This document shows, one piece after another, positions 1 through 5,974 of a stretch of DNA of 9,123 nucleotides. This stretch comes from Bacteroidales bacterium. Lineage in GTDB: Bacteria > Bacteroidota > Bacteroidia > Bacteroidales > UBA10428. The notes beneath the pieces were generated by a model. The model worked only from the letters and a program-made list of their open reading frames with translations, was not told the DNA's origin and ran no database searches. The position numbers and the translations under genes are program-made. Within the stretch, counting starts at the first letter, position 1, and every line of letters starts with the position of its first letter. Location of the stretch: NCBI GenBank assembly GCA_016935595.1, contig JAFGQQ010000294.1, positions 1 to 9,123 on the forward strand. Reading direction: 5' to 3'.

Positions 1-232
1 TAACATTATTGTTTTTGTTGAAGTAAAAACCCGAAACACCAATTATTTCGAAAATCCAAAAGAAGCTGTAACAAGAAAAAAACAACGGTTTATAATCGAA
101 GCAGCGAATGCATATATTGAAAAATACAACATTGACCTTGAAGCCCGTTTTGATATCGTTTCGATAATTTTACAAGGAGCAAAATACGAAATTGAACATA
201 TTGAAGACGCTTTTTATCCAATGATAAAATAG
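1..232 (+). CDS. yraN: YraN/UPF0102-family nuclease-fold protein, C-terminal part
   Basis: Partial gene: the reading frame is open from the first whole codon at base 2 to TAG at 230-232, so only the last 76 residues are present and the start lies before the window. The visible part begins NIIVFVEVKTRN, the strand bearing the E-x-K half of the restriction-endonuclease-like active site that typifies the UPF0102/YraN family. It then continues through a helix with RKKQRFIIEAANAYI and a late RFDIVSI strand, the usual end of this family (about 120 residues in full). Family membership is well supported. The family looks like a nuclease of the Holliday-junction-resolvase type, but its cellular job is not well established. 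The next gene starts 8 bases after the stop, so the two are probably cotranscribed. Confidence 0.88.
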   Translation, partial: NIIVFVEVKTRNTNYFENPKEAVTRKKQRFIIEAANAYIEKYNIDLEARFDIVSIILQGAKYEIEHIEDAFYPMIK

Positions 233-240
233 TTTATACA

Positions 241-582
241 ATGAATATTGAAGAATTACGTGAATATTGTATTTCAAAAGGAGGCGTTACAGAGAGCTTC
301 CCTTTTGATGAAACTACCCTTGTTTTTAAAGTAAAAAATAAAATGTTTGCATTAACCGACCTGGAAGGAGAATTAAGGATAAATTTAAAATGTGATCCCG
401 AAAAAGCTATAGAATTAAGGGAAAAATACAGTTGGGTAATACCCGGATATCATATGCATAAAAAATACTGGAACACGGTTTTAATAAACGAATTTTCAAA
501 TGATAAACTCATATACGAATGGATTGATGAATCATATTATTTAGTTAAAAACAGTTTACCAAAAAAATTGAGAAATTTGTAA
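241..582 (+). CDS. MmcQ/YjbR family protein
   Basis: Complete 113-residue protein starting at ATG 241, 8 bases after the preceding stop. It has the standard length and layout of the MmcQ/YjbR (CyaY-like fold) family. The N-terminal helix IEELREYCISKGG is followed by a strand with ESFPFDETTLVFKV (about 18-31). An acidic/basic middle follows (LKCDPEKAIELREKY), then the diagnostic PGYHMHKKYWNTVLI (68-82), and a C-terminal helix ending in SYYLVKNSLPKKLR. Members are predicted DNA-binding proteins on structural grounds, and no precise role is firmly known, so I give no gene symbol. There is no signal peptide or membrane segment, so it is cytoplasmic. It probably shares a transcript with the upstream yraN-like gene, and it converges with dprA. 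Confidence 0.87.
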   Translation: MNIEELREYCISKGGVTESFPFDETTLVFKVKNKMFALTDLEGELRINLKCDPEKAIELREKYSWVIPGYHMHKKYWNTVLINEFSNDKLIYEWIDESYYLVKNSLPKKLRNL

Positions 583-711
583 GCAAAATCAGTTTTTTAT
601 TAATTAACTTCTGATATACAAACAATTATATATACCGGTTTTAAAAATTAATTAGAATATTAAACATTTAAATAATGGGGAATGATTCTATTTATGCAGA
701 AATACTAAGTT
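583..711. other. Convergent intergenic spacer
   Basis: This 129-base AT-rich gap lies between two converging genes, the MmcQ/YjbR-like gene and dprA. A terminator would be expected here. The only candidate I see is a weak 5-bp pairing, ATCAG at 588-592 with CTGAT at 611-615, enclosing a T-rich loop. I find no convincing GC-rich stem followed by a T tract. Confidence 0.4.
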
Positions 712-1821
712 CTATATTACCTTATACCTGCTTCCCGGAAGGCTTTTTACCAAACCCGAAAATTCAAGATTTAATAAAACAGGTGAAACTTTGCTTACCG
801 GCATTTTTGAGGTTATTGCCAAAACATCAATAGTAATTTCATTGTTTTCTTTAACTAAATCGTAAATAATTTTTTCTTCCCGGGATAGTTCAACAAACAA
901 TTTTTTTTGTACAGGATTTATTTTATGTACTTCATTTTCCCATCCCATTAAATATTCTAAGTCATCAACATTCTCGATTAATGCGGCTTTGTTGGTTTTA
1001 ATTAATTTATTACATCCCTCCGACCATGTATCACCTGCCCTTCCGGGAAATGCAAATACATCGCGGTTATATGAATTTGCAATATCGGCAGTGATAAGTG
1101 CGCCCCCTTTAACACCCGATTCTATTACAATTGTTGCATCGGCAAGTCCGGCAATTATTCTGTTTCTTTTTACAAAATTAGGCCTTTCAGGGGTTTCAAA
1201 ATGCAAAAATTCAGTAACAAGGCCTCCCTGTTCAAGCATTTTTTTGGCTATATTTTTATGTGCAGATGGATATATTTGGCATAAACCATGTGCTAAAACC
1301 CCCACAGTATTATACCCATACTTTAAGGCAGCTTTATGGGATGCAACATCAATTCCGTATGCCAACCCACTTATAATTAATACTTCATAATTTTTTTCTG
1401 CAAGTTCCTTAACAAGTTTTTCACAAACCTCTTTTCCATAAGCTGTTGCATTTCTGGTACCAACAATACTTATAACTTTTCCTTTTTCAAAATCAATGTT
1501 GCCTTTTATAAAAAGCATAACAGGCGAATCATCACAATGTTTAAGCCTGGCAGGGTATTCGGGATCGAGATAAAACAACGGTTTAATATTGTATTTAAGC
1601 ATAAATTCAATTTCCTTTTCTGCAACAGACAATACATTATTATTCAGGATATTATTGACCACTGCTTTTCCAATCCCCGGAATTTTTAATAGTTTCGATT
1701 TTTGCGATTTAAATACATCTTTAGCATTACCGCAATGGGCAATTATTTTTTTTGCATTAATACTGCCTATTCCGGGAATTAAACTTACGCCTATCTTGTA
1801 TAATAAGTCTGCCTCTAACAT
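712..1821 (-). CDS. dprA: DNA-processing protein DprA (Smf)
   Basis: Complete 369-residue protein, ATG at 1819-1821 and stop at 712-714. DprA binds incoming single-stranded DNA during natural transformation and loads RecA onto it, in the cytoplasm. Two helix-hairpin-helix motifs open the protein (LIPGIGSINAKKI, about 14-26, and LLKIPGIGKAVV, about 44-55). The Rossmann-like DNA-binding core carries SIVGTRNATAYG (118-129), SGLAYGIDVASHKAAL (151-166), and RNRIIAGLADATIVIES (219-235) followed by KGGALITA. A winged-helix-like C-terminal domain spans about 310-369. Length and all signature motifs match full-length DprA, so nothing looks broken. Many bacteria keep dprA without being known to be competent, so its presence alone does not show competence. 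It is transcribed alone, away from the gene-free stretch at 1822-2009. Confidence 0.97.
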   Translation of the reverse strand: MLEADLLYKIGVSLIPGIGSINAKKIIAHCGNAKDVFKSQKSKLLKIPGIGKAVVNNILNNNVLSVAEKEIEFMLKYNIKPLFYLDPEYPARLKHCDDSPVMLFIKGNIDFEKGKVISIVGTRNATAYGKEVCEKLVKELAEKNYEVLIISGLAYGIDVASHKAALKYGYNTVGVLAHGLCQIYPSAHKNIAKKMLEQGGLVTEFLHFETPERPNFVKRNRIIAGLADATIVIESGVKGGALITADIANSYNRDVFAFPGRAGDTWSEGCNKLIKTNKAALIENVDDLEYLMGWENEVHKINPVQKKLFVELSREEKIIYDLVKENNEITIDVLAITSKMPVSKVSPVLLNLEFSGLVKSLPGSRYKVI

Positions 1822-1865
1822 TTATTTACTATTAAAAAGAGTGCCTAAATAAAAATAAGATTTTA

Positions 1866-1980
1866 TCTTTTTTGTGTGCCTTGGTATCCCAATATTAACC
1901 TGGATTATGATGCCTTTGTTGTTTATATTTTATGTTTCACCACAAAAAGAACAAAGGTAAACACAAAGTCACTCAAAGGG
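1866..1980. repeat. CAAAG-type iterated sequence with flanking inverted repeat
   Basis: The 188-base gap upstream of dprA holds short iterated CAAA units on the + strand: CAAAA at 1943 and CAAAG at 1952, 1964 and 1974. On the other strand they read CTTTGAGTGACTTTGTG and so on. A related stretch in the opposite orientation, TCTTTTTTGTG at 1866-1876, pairs with CACAAAAAGA at 1941-1950 apart from one extra T. The whole is therefore an interrupted inverted repeat with a 64-base spacer. From memory, CTTTGTGnnCTTTGTGG-like intergenic sequence is common in many bacterial genomes; that is recollection, not a search. One unit (1952-1959) also reads TACCTTTG on the minus strand, matching the Bacteroidota -7 consensus, but it has no well-spaced -33 element and may be coincidental. 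Confidence 0.45.
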
Positions 1981-2009
1981 CTTATTTAGACACCCTCTTA
2001 GTTTTAAAA

Positions 2010-2543
2010 TTATTTATCGGGAAATATGTACTCTTTATTATTATCAGTTATTATCACTTTTTGTTTTTCTGTCCTGAAATTTTCATAATAAGCGCCATAG
2101 CCGGTTACTTTAACCGAATATTTTTTATATACAACATAATTTACCGTTGTAATGGTATAACTTGGATGGACCAGAACATCGTAATTATGGCCACTAAGGG
2201 CATTATATGCTGCGGCAGCCCTTACTGCTGTCAGCCTGTTTTGTTTTGCAACATTAATTGGATTTAATTGCGCAAGAATACCGGCGCTGGCATCAGTACT
2301 ATATGCAATTCCATCGGCAAAGGTTTTGTCGCCTTTTATTCTAAACATTAATATATATGCCGAGCTGCTCTCACCTTCAAGTTTCTTGCCAGCATCAACT
2401 TTTATATCGGCTTTAATAGGATCAAGTTCTACATTCCTCGAAATTACAGGTGAAGACTGAAAACCTTTATTTGTCACAACACATGAACTAAATAAAATAG
2501 CTATCATGCCTAAAAAAGCGGTTCCATAAATAATCTTTTTCAT
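2010..2543 (-). CDS. Putative lipoprotein of unknown function
   Basis: Complete 177-residue protein, ATG at 2541-2543. It begins with a lipoprotein signal peptide: a lysine-rich start, a hydrophobic core, and the lipobox LFSSC with the acylated cysteine at residue 21. It is therefore predicted to be anchored to a membrane on the periplasmic or outer face. The mature part is a probable small alpha/beta domain with an early conserved-looking VELDPIKADIKVDAGKKL. A helix AVRAAAAYNALSGHNYDVLVHP comes next (quoted in two overlapping pieces: AVRAAAAYNALS and NYDVLVHP). The end is YSVKVTGYGAYYENFR. I recall similar small Bacteroidota lipoproteins with a DVLV-P and a VTGY-A-Y-NFR ending, but I cannot name a characterised member, so no function is offered. 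It is separated from the upstream operon by 105 bases that contain a hairpin, so it probably has its own promoter. Confidence 0.85.
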   Translation of the reverse strand: MKKIIYGTAFLGMIAILFSSCVVTNKGFQSSPVISRNVELDPIKADIKVDAGKKLEGESSSAYILMFRIKGDKTFADGIAYSTDASAGILAQLNPINVAKQNRLTAVRAAAAYNALSGHNYDVLVHPSYTITTVNYVVYKKYSVKVTGYGAYYENFRTEKQKVIITDNNKEYIFPDK

Positions 2544-2592
2544 ACAGTTTAGTTTTAAGTTATCCTACTCGTAAGGCTTTTCGGTTTCGCCG

Positions 2593-2628
2593 TAATAATT
2601 AAATGTTATATTTTAACATTTATTATTA
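2593..2628. terminator. Long AT-only hairpin downstream of the envelope operon
   Basis: The core is a perfect 8-bp inverted repeat, AAATGTTA (2601-2608) and TAACATTT (2614-2621), with a 5-base loop. Allowing one bulged T, the stem extends outward through TAATAA/TTATTA to 2593-2628, about 15 bp in all and almost free of G and C. It lies 20 bases past the stop of the last operon gene, where a terminator is expected. There is no T tract directly after it on the minus strand, so termination is plausible but not certain. It could instead be a processing site or an operator for the lipoprotein gene. Confidence 0.4.
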
Positions 2629-2648
2629 ATAAGCAAAATACAATTTTT

Positions 2649-3479
2649 TTATTTATATACATCAATTATTTCATTTAAAACTTCGCTTTTCCTTTTTTCA
2701 ATCTTATTAATTGCCAGGTTTGCTGCCTGTTCAGTCCCTCCCATAAAATATCTCTGGTACCAGGGCAATACAGCTAAAGCGGCATCAAGCAATGAATAAT
2801 TAATAGCAGTATATTGAAACAAAACAAAAAAAGCAGCAGTTAATAAAAACGAATTTAAAGCTTCATTATAATGGCCTGTATATAACTGGCCTGAACCCGG
2901 GACAATTGCACTTAAATACCTTGCTGCCTGGGGATTTATCCGGGAAATTAAATCATATTCAACAAACAGGGAATCAATTGTTGCTTTTTCCTTTTCTGAA
3001 AACTTACTATTCGATAAAAAGAATTCTTTTGAATCACTAATAAAATCGTTTTTATAATAAACCACTCCCTTGTAAAAATTTGAACGGTTCATTATTTCTT
3101 CATTTTCTATGTTTTTAAGGTTCTCAATTTCAACCCTGGCATATTTATTTTCTCCGGATAAAAGATATAACAAAGTTTTTTGGAATATTATGATGGCTTT
3201 TATTGAATCATCTTCAGCAATATTATAAGCTATATCATAATAATAATGGGCTTTATCTCCAATGCCAAGTTCAAAATAACAATGTGCTAATTGCAAATAA
3301 GTCTCCCGGTTAAACCGGTTTTCATCAAAAAATAATATTCTGCGGTAAGCCGGTATTGCCAATTCAAAGTTTTTAGCTTTATATTGAATATTGGCATAAT
3401 TAAATGTTTCTTCAACAGTTTGTCCTAAAACACAAACCAAATTGCTAATTATTAATATAATTGTTAAATATGTTTTCAA
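2649..3479 (-). CDS. TPR-like secreted protein with PGxGQLYxG membrane domain, copy 2
   Basis: Last gene of the five-gene operon. No ATG is available near the start. The frame has TTG codons at 3506 and 3479. I prefer 3479 because it gives a clean signal peptide, MKTYLTIILIISNLVCVLGQ, with AGGTCAAGG just before it; that makes 276 residues. The mature N-terminal part (about 25-180) is helical with TPR-like repeats such as NYANIQYKAKNFELAIPAYR and YLQLAHCYFELGIGDKAHYY. The C-terminal part has the motif PGSGQLYTG (194-202) followed by a hydrophobic stretch NSFLLTAAFFVLF and a helix NLAINKIEKRK. The same architecture occurs in the gene before it, so the two are tandem paralogues. It overlaps that gene by 35 bases (62 with the upstream TTG). 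TPR domains usually mediate protein-protein contacts; the exact role is unknown. Confidence 0.82.
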   Translation of the reverse strand: MKTYLTIILIISNLVCVLGQTVEETFNYANIQYKAKNFELAIPAYRRILFFDENRFNRETYLQLAHCYFELGIGDKAHYYYDIAYNIAEDDSIKAIIIFQKTLLYLLSGENKYARVEIENLKNIENEEIMNRSNFYKGVVYYKNDFISDSKEFFLSNSKFSEKEKATIDSLFVEYDLISRINPQAARYLSAIVPGSGQLYTGHYNEALNSFLLTAAFFVLFQYTAINYSLLDAALAVLPWYQRYFMGGTEQAANLAINKIEKRKSEVLNEIIDVYK

Positions 3480-4287
3480 CCTTGACCTGAATTTTTTGTT
3501 TTGCAAGATAATTGTGTTTATTAGCTGATTTTACAGCGCCATATATATTTCCCGAATAAAATCCGAATGAAATGCCTGTGAACATCCAGCCATAAAATGA
3601 TTTTATCCCGTTTTTTGAAAATCCCCGATATGCCTGAAATACTGCTGCCGAAGTATATAAGAAACTAAAAACGGCTTCTTTCCAGTAACCCGAATATAAC
3701 TGCCCTGCACCAGGGACAAAAACCGATAATGTTAAGCTAAGGGCCGGTTTCTTATATTTTAAAGAAGCAGCTTCATTTGTGATATTGTAAAGATCGGTTA
3801 AATAATTGTTTGAGGAATTATACCCCTGGTTAAACAATATCTTCGCCTTGCTGTATTGTTGGTCAAATAACTCAACTATAACCTGATTAGCTAATAAGTC
3901 ATCGGATGAAAAATAACTATTGTTCTTTAAATGGTTTCGCGCATCATTGTAATTACCAGATTTAATTGTTAAATTAACAAATTCCCGGGCAAATGGCGAT
4001 GTCCAGTTTTTATGGGGATAAAACTCATTTAATTTCTCAAGGGCAAATTCATTTTGGTTTAACCGGCGGTATGTTTTAATTAAATTTAACCGGACATGCA
4101 AATTAGAAGAATCCATAAAAATAGCCCTTTCATATTCTTGTCTGGCAAGGTTAAACTCATTAGCCATAAATAAATAATCGGCATAGCGAATTGTGTTTTG
4201 CAAATCAAATATATTTTGCGAAAAACAAAACGATGGAAGAAAACAGTACAATAAAATTATTAAGCTATTTTTGTTTAAGCAACTCAT
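3445..4287 (-). CDS. TPR-like secreted protein with PGxGQLYxG membrane domain, copy 1
   Basis: Complete 280-residue protein from ATG 4285-4287. A signal peptide runs to about residue 23 (SLIILLYCFLPSFCFSQ). TPR-like helical repeats follow, clearest at about 33-66 (YADYLFMANEFNLARQEYER) and continuing to about 160. The C-terminal domain begins LSLTLSVFVPGAGQLYSG (183-200), followed by hydrophobic segments at about 205-220 and 231-250 that probably sit in a membrane. It ends with a basic helix, KSANKHNYLAKQKIQVKVE. The PGxGQxYxG motif followed by membrane spans recalls small Bacteroidota membrane proteins such as DUF5683, but I cannot confirm the family. It overlaps yidD by 23 bases and the second copy by 35-62 bases, which suggests translational coupling. 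Its partner in function is probably the secreted YidD just upstream. Confidence 0.85.
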   Translation of the reverse strand: MSCLNKNSLIILLYCFLPSFCFSQNIFDLQNTIRYADYLFMANEFNLARQEYERAIFMDSSNLHVRLNLIKTYRRLNQNEFALEKLNEFYPHKNWTSPFAREFVNLTIKSGNYNDARNHLKNNSYFSSDDLLANQVIVELFDQQYSKAKILFNQGYNSSNNYLTDLYNITNEAASLKYKKPALSLTLSVFVPGAGQLYSGYWKEAVFSFLYTSAAVFQAYRGFSKNGIKSFYGWMFTGISFGFYSGNIYGAVKSANKHNYLAKQKIQVKVENIFNNYINN

Positions 4288-4684
4288 ATCGGATATTTCT
4301 TACCGGGTCAATTAATACCATTTTTTCTTTATCTGTTTCATAATAGGGTTTTTTTAACCCGTTGCACCTGCTAAACCGGTCAAAAAAATTAATTGCCCCG
4401 ATTATAACCCCCTGTTGTTTTATGGCCTGTAAGGCATATTCGGAACAGGACGGGGTAAATGTACATTTGGAAATATCCTGGGAGGATATATACTTTTTAT
4501 AAAAAATAAAAGAATTTGTAAGTAAAAACTGATTAGGGTTTGCAAATCCTGAAAAATGATAATGTTTACCCTTTTTAACTTCATTTGTTTTTTTTATCCA
4601 TTCAATATCAGAATGAGTTTGGGCAAATATATTTTTACCGTTAGCGGCCAGGAGGAACAGGATAATTATAATACTTATTTTCAC
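4265..4684 (-). CDS. yidD: YidD family protein with a signal peptide
   Basis: A 139-residue protein whose best start is GTG at 4682-4684. The only internal methionine is far too late, and this start yields a good signal sequence, MKISIIIILFLLAANGKNIFAQ. The YidD core lies at 61-108: FYKKYISSQDISKCTFTPSC, then SEYALQAIKQQGVIIGAINF and RFSRCN. It contains the diagnostic C-T-F-T-P-S-C-S-E-Y and the three conserved cysteines (C74, C80, C107). YidD is known as an accessory factor for membrane protein insertion with YidC. Ordinary YidD is shorter (about 70-90 residues), cytoplasmic and next to rnpA/yidC. This one has about 60 extra N-terminal residues and probably faces the periplasm. The usual HPWGxGGYDPVP end is reduced to IDPVR (125-129). 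It overlaps its neighbours by 44 and 23 bases. Confidence 0.9.
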   Translation of the reverse strand: MKISIIIILFLLAANGKNIFAQTHSDIEWIKKTNEVKKGKHYHFSGFANPNQFLLTNSFIFYKKYISSQDISKCTFTPSCSEYALQAIKQQGVIIGAINFFDRFSRCNGLKKPYYETDKEKMVLIDPVRNIRYELLKQK

Positions 4685-5327
4685 TGAAATTATTTATTAT
4701 AATGTTTTTAAAATTAGTTCTTTTAATTTCCTCTTTACCATCATAATAGAAAAATTGTGTAATTTCTTGAGGAAATGATAAACCATCGATTTGAGTATAT
4801 TTTTCAAAAAATTGTTTCGATATTATAATACTATCCGGAGCCATAGTAATTAATCCAAATAAAAGTTTATCTTTTTGAGAAAGAAGAAGAATATTACTTT
4901 TACCGGTTTTCTTTGTTTCGGGCAAACTCCATGACGAAATAACCATATTGCCTTCATTTTTTATATCAGTTAATTCATAAAATGTGTTTTGTAAACCATA
5001 ATAAGGCAAATTGCCATTTAAAGAAAGGTTAAAAATTGAAAAACTCGCAAGGTTAATTGCTTTGGATTTTCTTTTTATACTATCGTTTTGTACTTGGTAA
5101 GTTAATGAATCTGTTATAATTATTATTTCTTCTTGAGGAAAAGAAGTAAAATATACAACTTTTTTCAAATTTTTATCAAAATACACCTTGCCTGTGGTTA
5201 ATCTTTGTATGCCATTACTGCCAACTTCTTTAACAGAAAAATCAGCTTCAATACGGGAAAATACCTGCGCAGATAAAGAAAATGCGCAAAAAAACATTAA
5301 AAACAATAATATAGCTTTTTTGCGCAT
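4641..5327 (-). CDS. LolA-like periplasmic protein
   Basis: Complete 228-residue protein from ATG 5325-5327. A Sec signal peptide (MRKKAILLFLMFFCAFSLSA) ends near residue 20, followed by no cysteine, so it is soluble periplasmic rather than a lipoprotein. The mature part starts FSRIEADFSVKEVGSNGIQR and continues TTGKVYFDKNLKKVVYF and PQEEIIIITDSLTYQVQND. This spacing resembles the LolA lipoprotein-carrier fold (an aromatic-rich half barrel: G-x-x-x-F, then an xxYxxP-like strand, then a D/G-x-x-x-w/Y strand). Later strands include SNILLLSQKDKLLFGLITM and TQIDGLSFPQEITQFFYYDG. The LolA call rests on pattern only and sequence identity would be low. Classic LolA ferries lipoproteins from inner to outer membrane. 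The 44-base overlap with yidD ties it to that gene. Confidence 0.7.
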   Translation of the reverse strand: MRKKAILLFLMFFCAFSLSAQVFSRIEADFSVKEVGSNGIQRLTTGKVYFDKNLKKVVYFTSFPQEEIIIITDSLTYQVQNDSIKRKSKAINLASFSIFNLSLNGNLPYYGLQNTFYELTDIKNEGNMVISSWSLPETKKTGKSNILLLSQKDKLLFGLITMAPDSIIISKQFFEKYTQIDGLSFPQEITQFFYYDGKEEIKRTNFKNIIINNFSENKYYNYPVPPGR

Positions 5328-5347
5328 TAATACTGTAAATGTTAAAA

Positions 5348-5785
5348 TTAATAATAAGATAGGTACTGGAACCCTGTTGCGATATTCGTAATCAAAGAAA
5401 CAACTACACTAACTCCCCATCCGATAAGAGATGAAATCATTCTCTCATTTGTACGTTTGTCTTTTTGCAGATATACAATTAAGACACCGCAAGGCCCACA
5501 ACAAAATCCCCATAAAAATCCGCCCCAGTCCATTTCGTCTAATGTAAACCCGGAGGCCATAGAATTGCCTAATTCATTACTTATGTTTGCATTGGCAAAC
5601 TCGCTCGATAAAATTATATCGTTAAAAGACAGACTGGAATTTTCTTCAATATAATTTTCCAAACGGGTTAATTCGCTGAATTGGGCTTCAACTTCTTCGG
5701 CATTGTATGAAAATAAATCGGCCTGTGAGGCAAATAAACCAGTCATACAAAATGCGAAAAACATTAATAATAAATTCTTTCTCAT
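5348..5785 (-). CDS. Small secreted two-span membrane protein, unknown
   Basis: Complete 145-residue protein from ATG 5783-5785 and first gene of the operon; the next gene starts 20 bases after its stop. A signal peptide (MRKNLLLMFFAFCMTGLFAS) precedes a polar stretch rich in acidic and serine residues (about 22-84). Two hydrophobic segments follow. The first, 88-105, contains the cysteine- and glycine-rich GFLWGFCCGPCGVLIVY; the second, 117-136, contains SLIGWGVSVVVSLITNI. A short basic loop, QKDKRTNER, separates them. I do not recognise a named family, although small Bacteroidota proteins with a G-F-x-C-G-P-x-G membrane hairpin are familiar to me. The three cysteines (95, 96, 99) could form disulphides or bind metal, which is conjecture. 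A TATATTTG element lies 33 bases upstream. Confidence 0.8.
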   Translation of the reverse strand: MRKNLLLMFFAFCMTGLFASQADLFSYNAEEVEAQFSELTRLENYIEENSSLSFNDIILSSEFANANISNELGNSMASGFTLDEMDWGGFLWGFCCGPCGVLIVYLQKDKRTNERMISSLIGWGVSVVVSLITNIATGFQYLSYY

Positions 5786-5817
5786 AATAGTAATGTTTTT
5801 AGTTTATTTTGGTTTTT

Positions 5818-5825
5818 CAAATATA
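5818..5825 (-). promoter_or_regulatory. Candidate -7 element for the five-gene operon
   Basis: On the minus strand these bases read TATATTTG, a full match to the Bacteroidota -7 consensus TAnnTTTG. The element ends 32 bases before the ATG of the small membrane protein. The -33 region is only TTTT, 18 bases upstream, so the -33 match is weak. Confidence 0.45.
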
Positions 5826-5927
5826 AAAATAAATCCGATTTATAAAACTCCTTTTATACTATTTTTGTCATATTCTAACCTGCATAATTAATAAATATAT
5901 ATTAGGCCACATTAAAAATTATCTTTA

Positions 5928-5959
5928 TTTATAGCCAAAATTTAAAAATTGTATCTTTG
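5928..5959 (+). promoter_or_regulatory. Candidate promoter for the HEPN/MNT pair
   Basis: TTTA at 5928-5931, a 20-base spacer, then TATCTTTG at 5952-5959 matches the Bacteroidota -33 TTTG / TAnnTTTG layout, with one mismatch in the -33 part. The ATG of the HEPN frame is at 5975, so the leader would be only about ten bases. It faces away from the envelope operon promoter in the same 189-base gap. Confidence 0.55.
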
Positions 5960-5974
5960 TGATAAAGAAAAAGT

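Noticed and set aside
674..832. Small + strand open frame starting ATGGGGAATGATTC
   Set aside because: Most of it overlaps the 3' end of dprA in antisense and no family resemblance was seen.
989..1390. Open frame of 133 codons on the + strand
   Set aside because: It lies wholly opposite dprA, whose motifs are unmistakable; the translation has no recognisable domain.
1589..1852. Open frame of 87 codons on the + strand
   Set aside because: Antisense to the helix-hairpin-helix part of dprA; a shadow of that gene.
1932..2267. Open frame beginning MFHHKKNKGKHKVTQ on the + strand
   Set aside because: Its start is the CAAAG-iterated element and the rest is antisense to the lipoprotein gene. Such frames are typical false genes.
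2571..2591. Small CGG/CCG hairpin near GGCTTTTCGGTTTCGCCG
   Set aside because: The stem is only 3 bp, too short to support a terminator or riboswitch.
5188..5891. Three short + strand open frames (5188-5391, 5457-5654, 5703-5891)
   Set aside because: All are antisense to the LolA-like gene, the cysteine-rich membrane protein or their leaders, with no domain signal.
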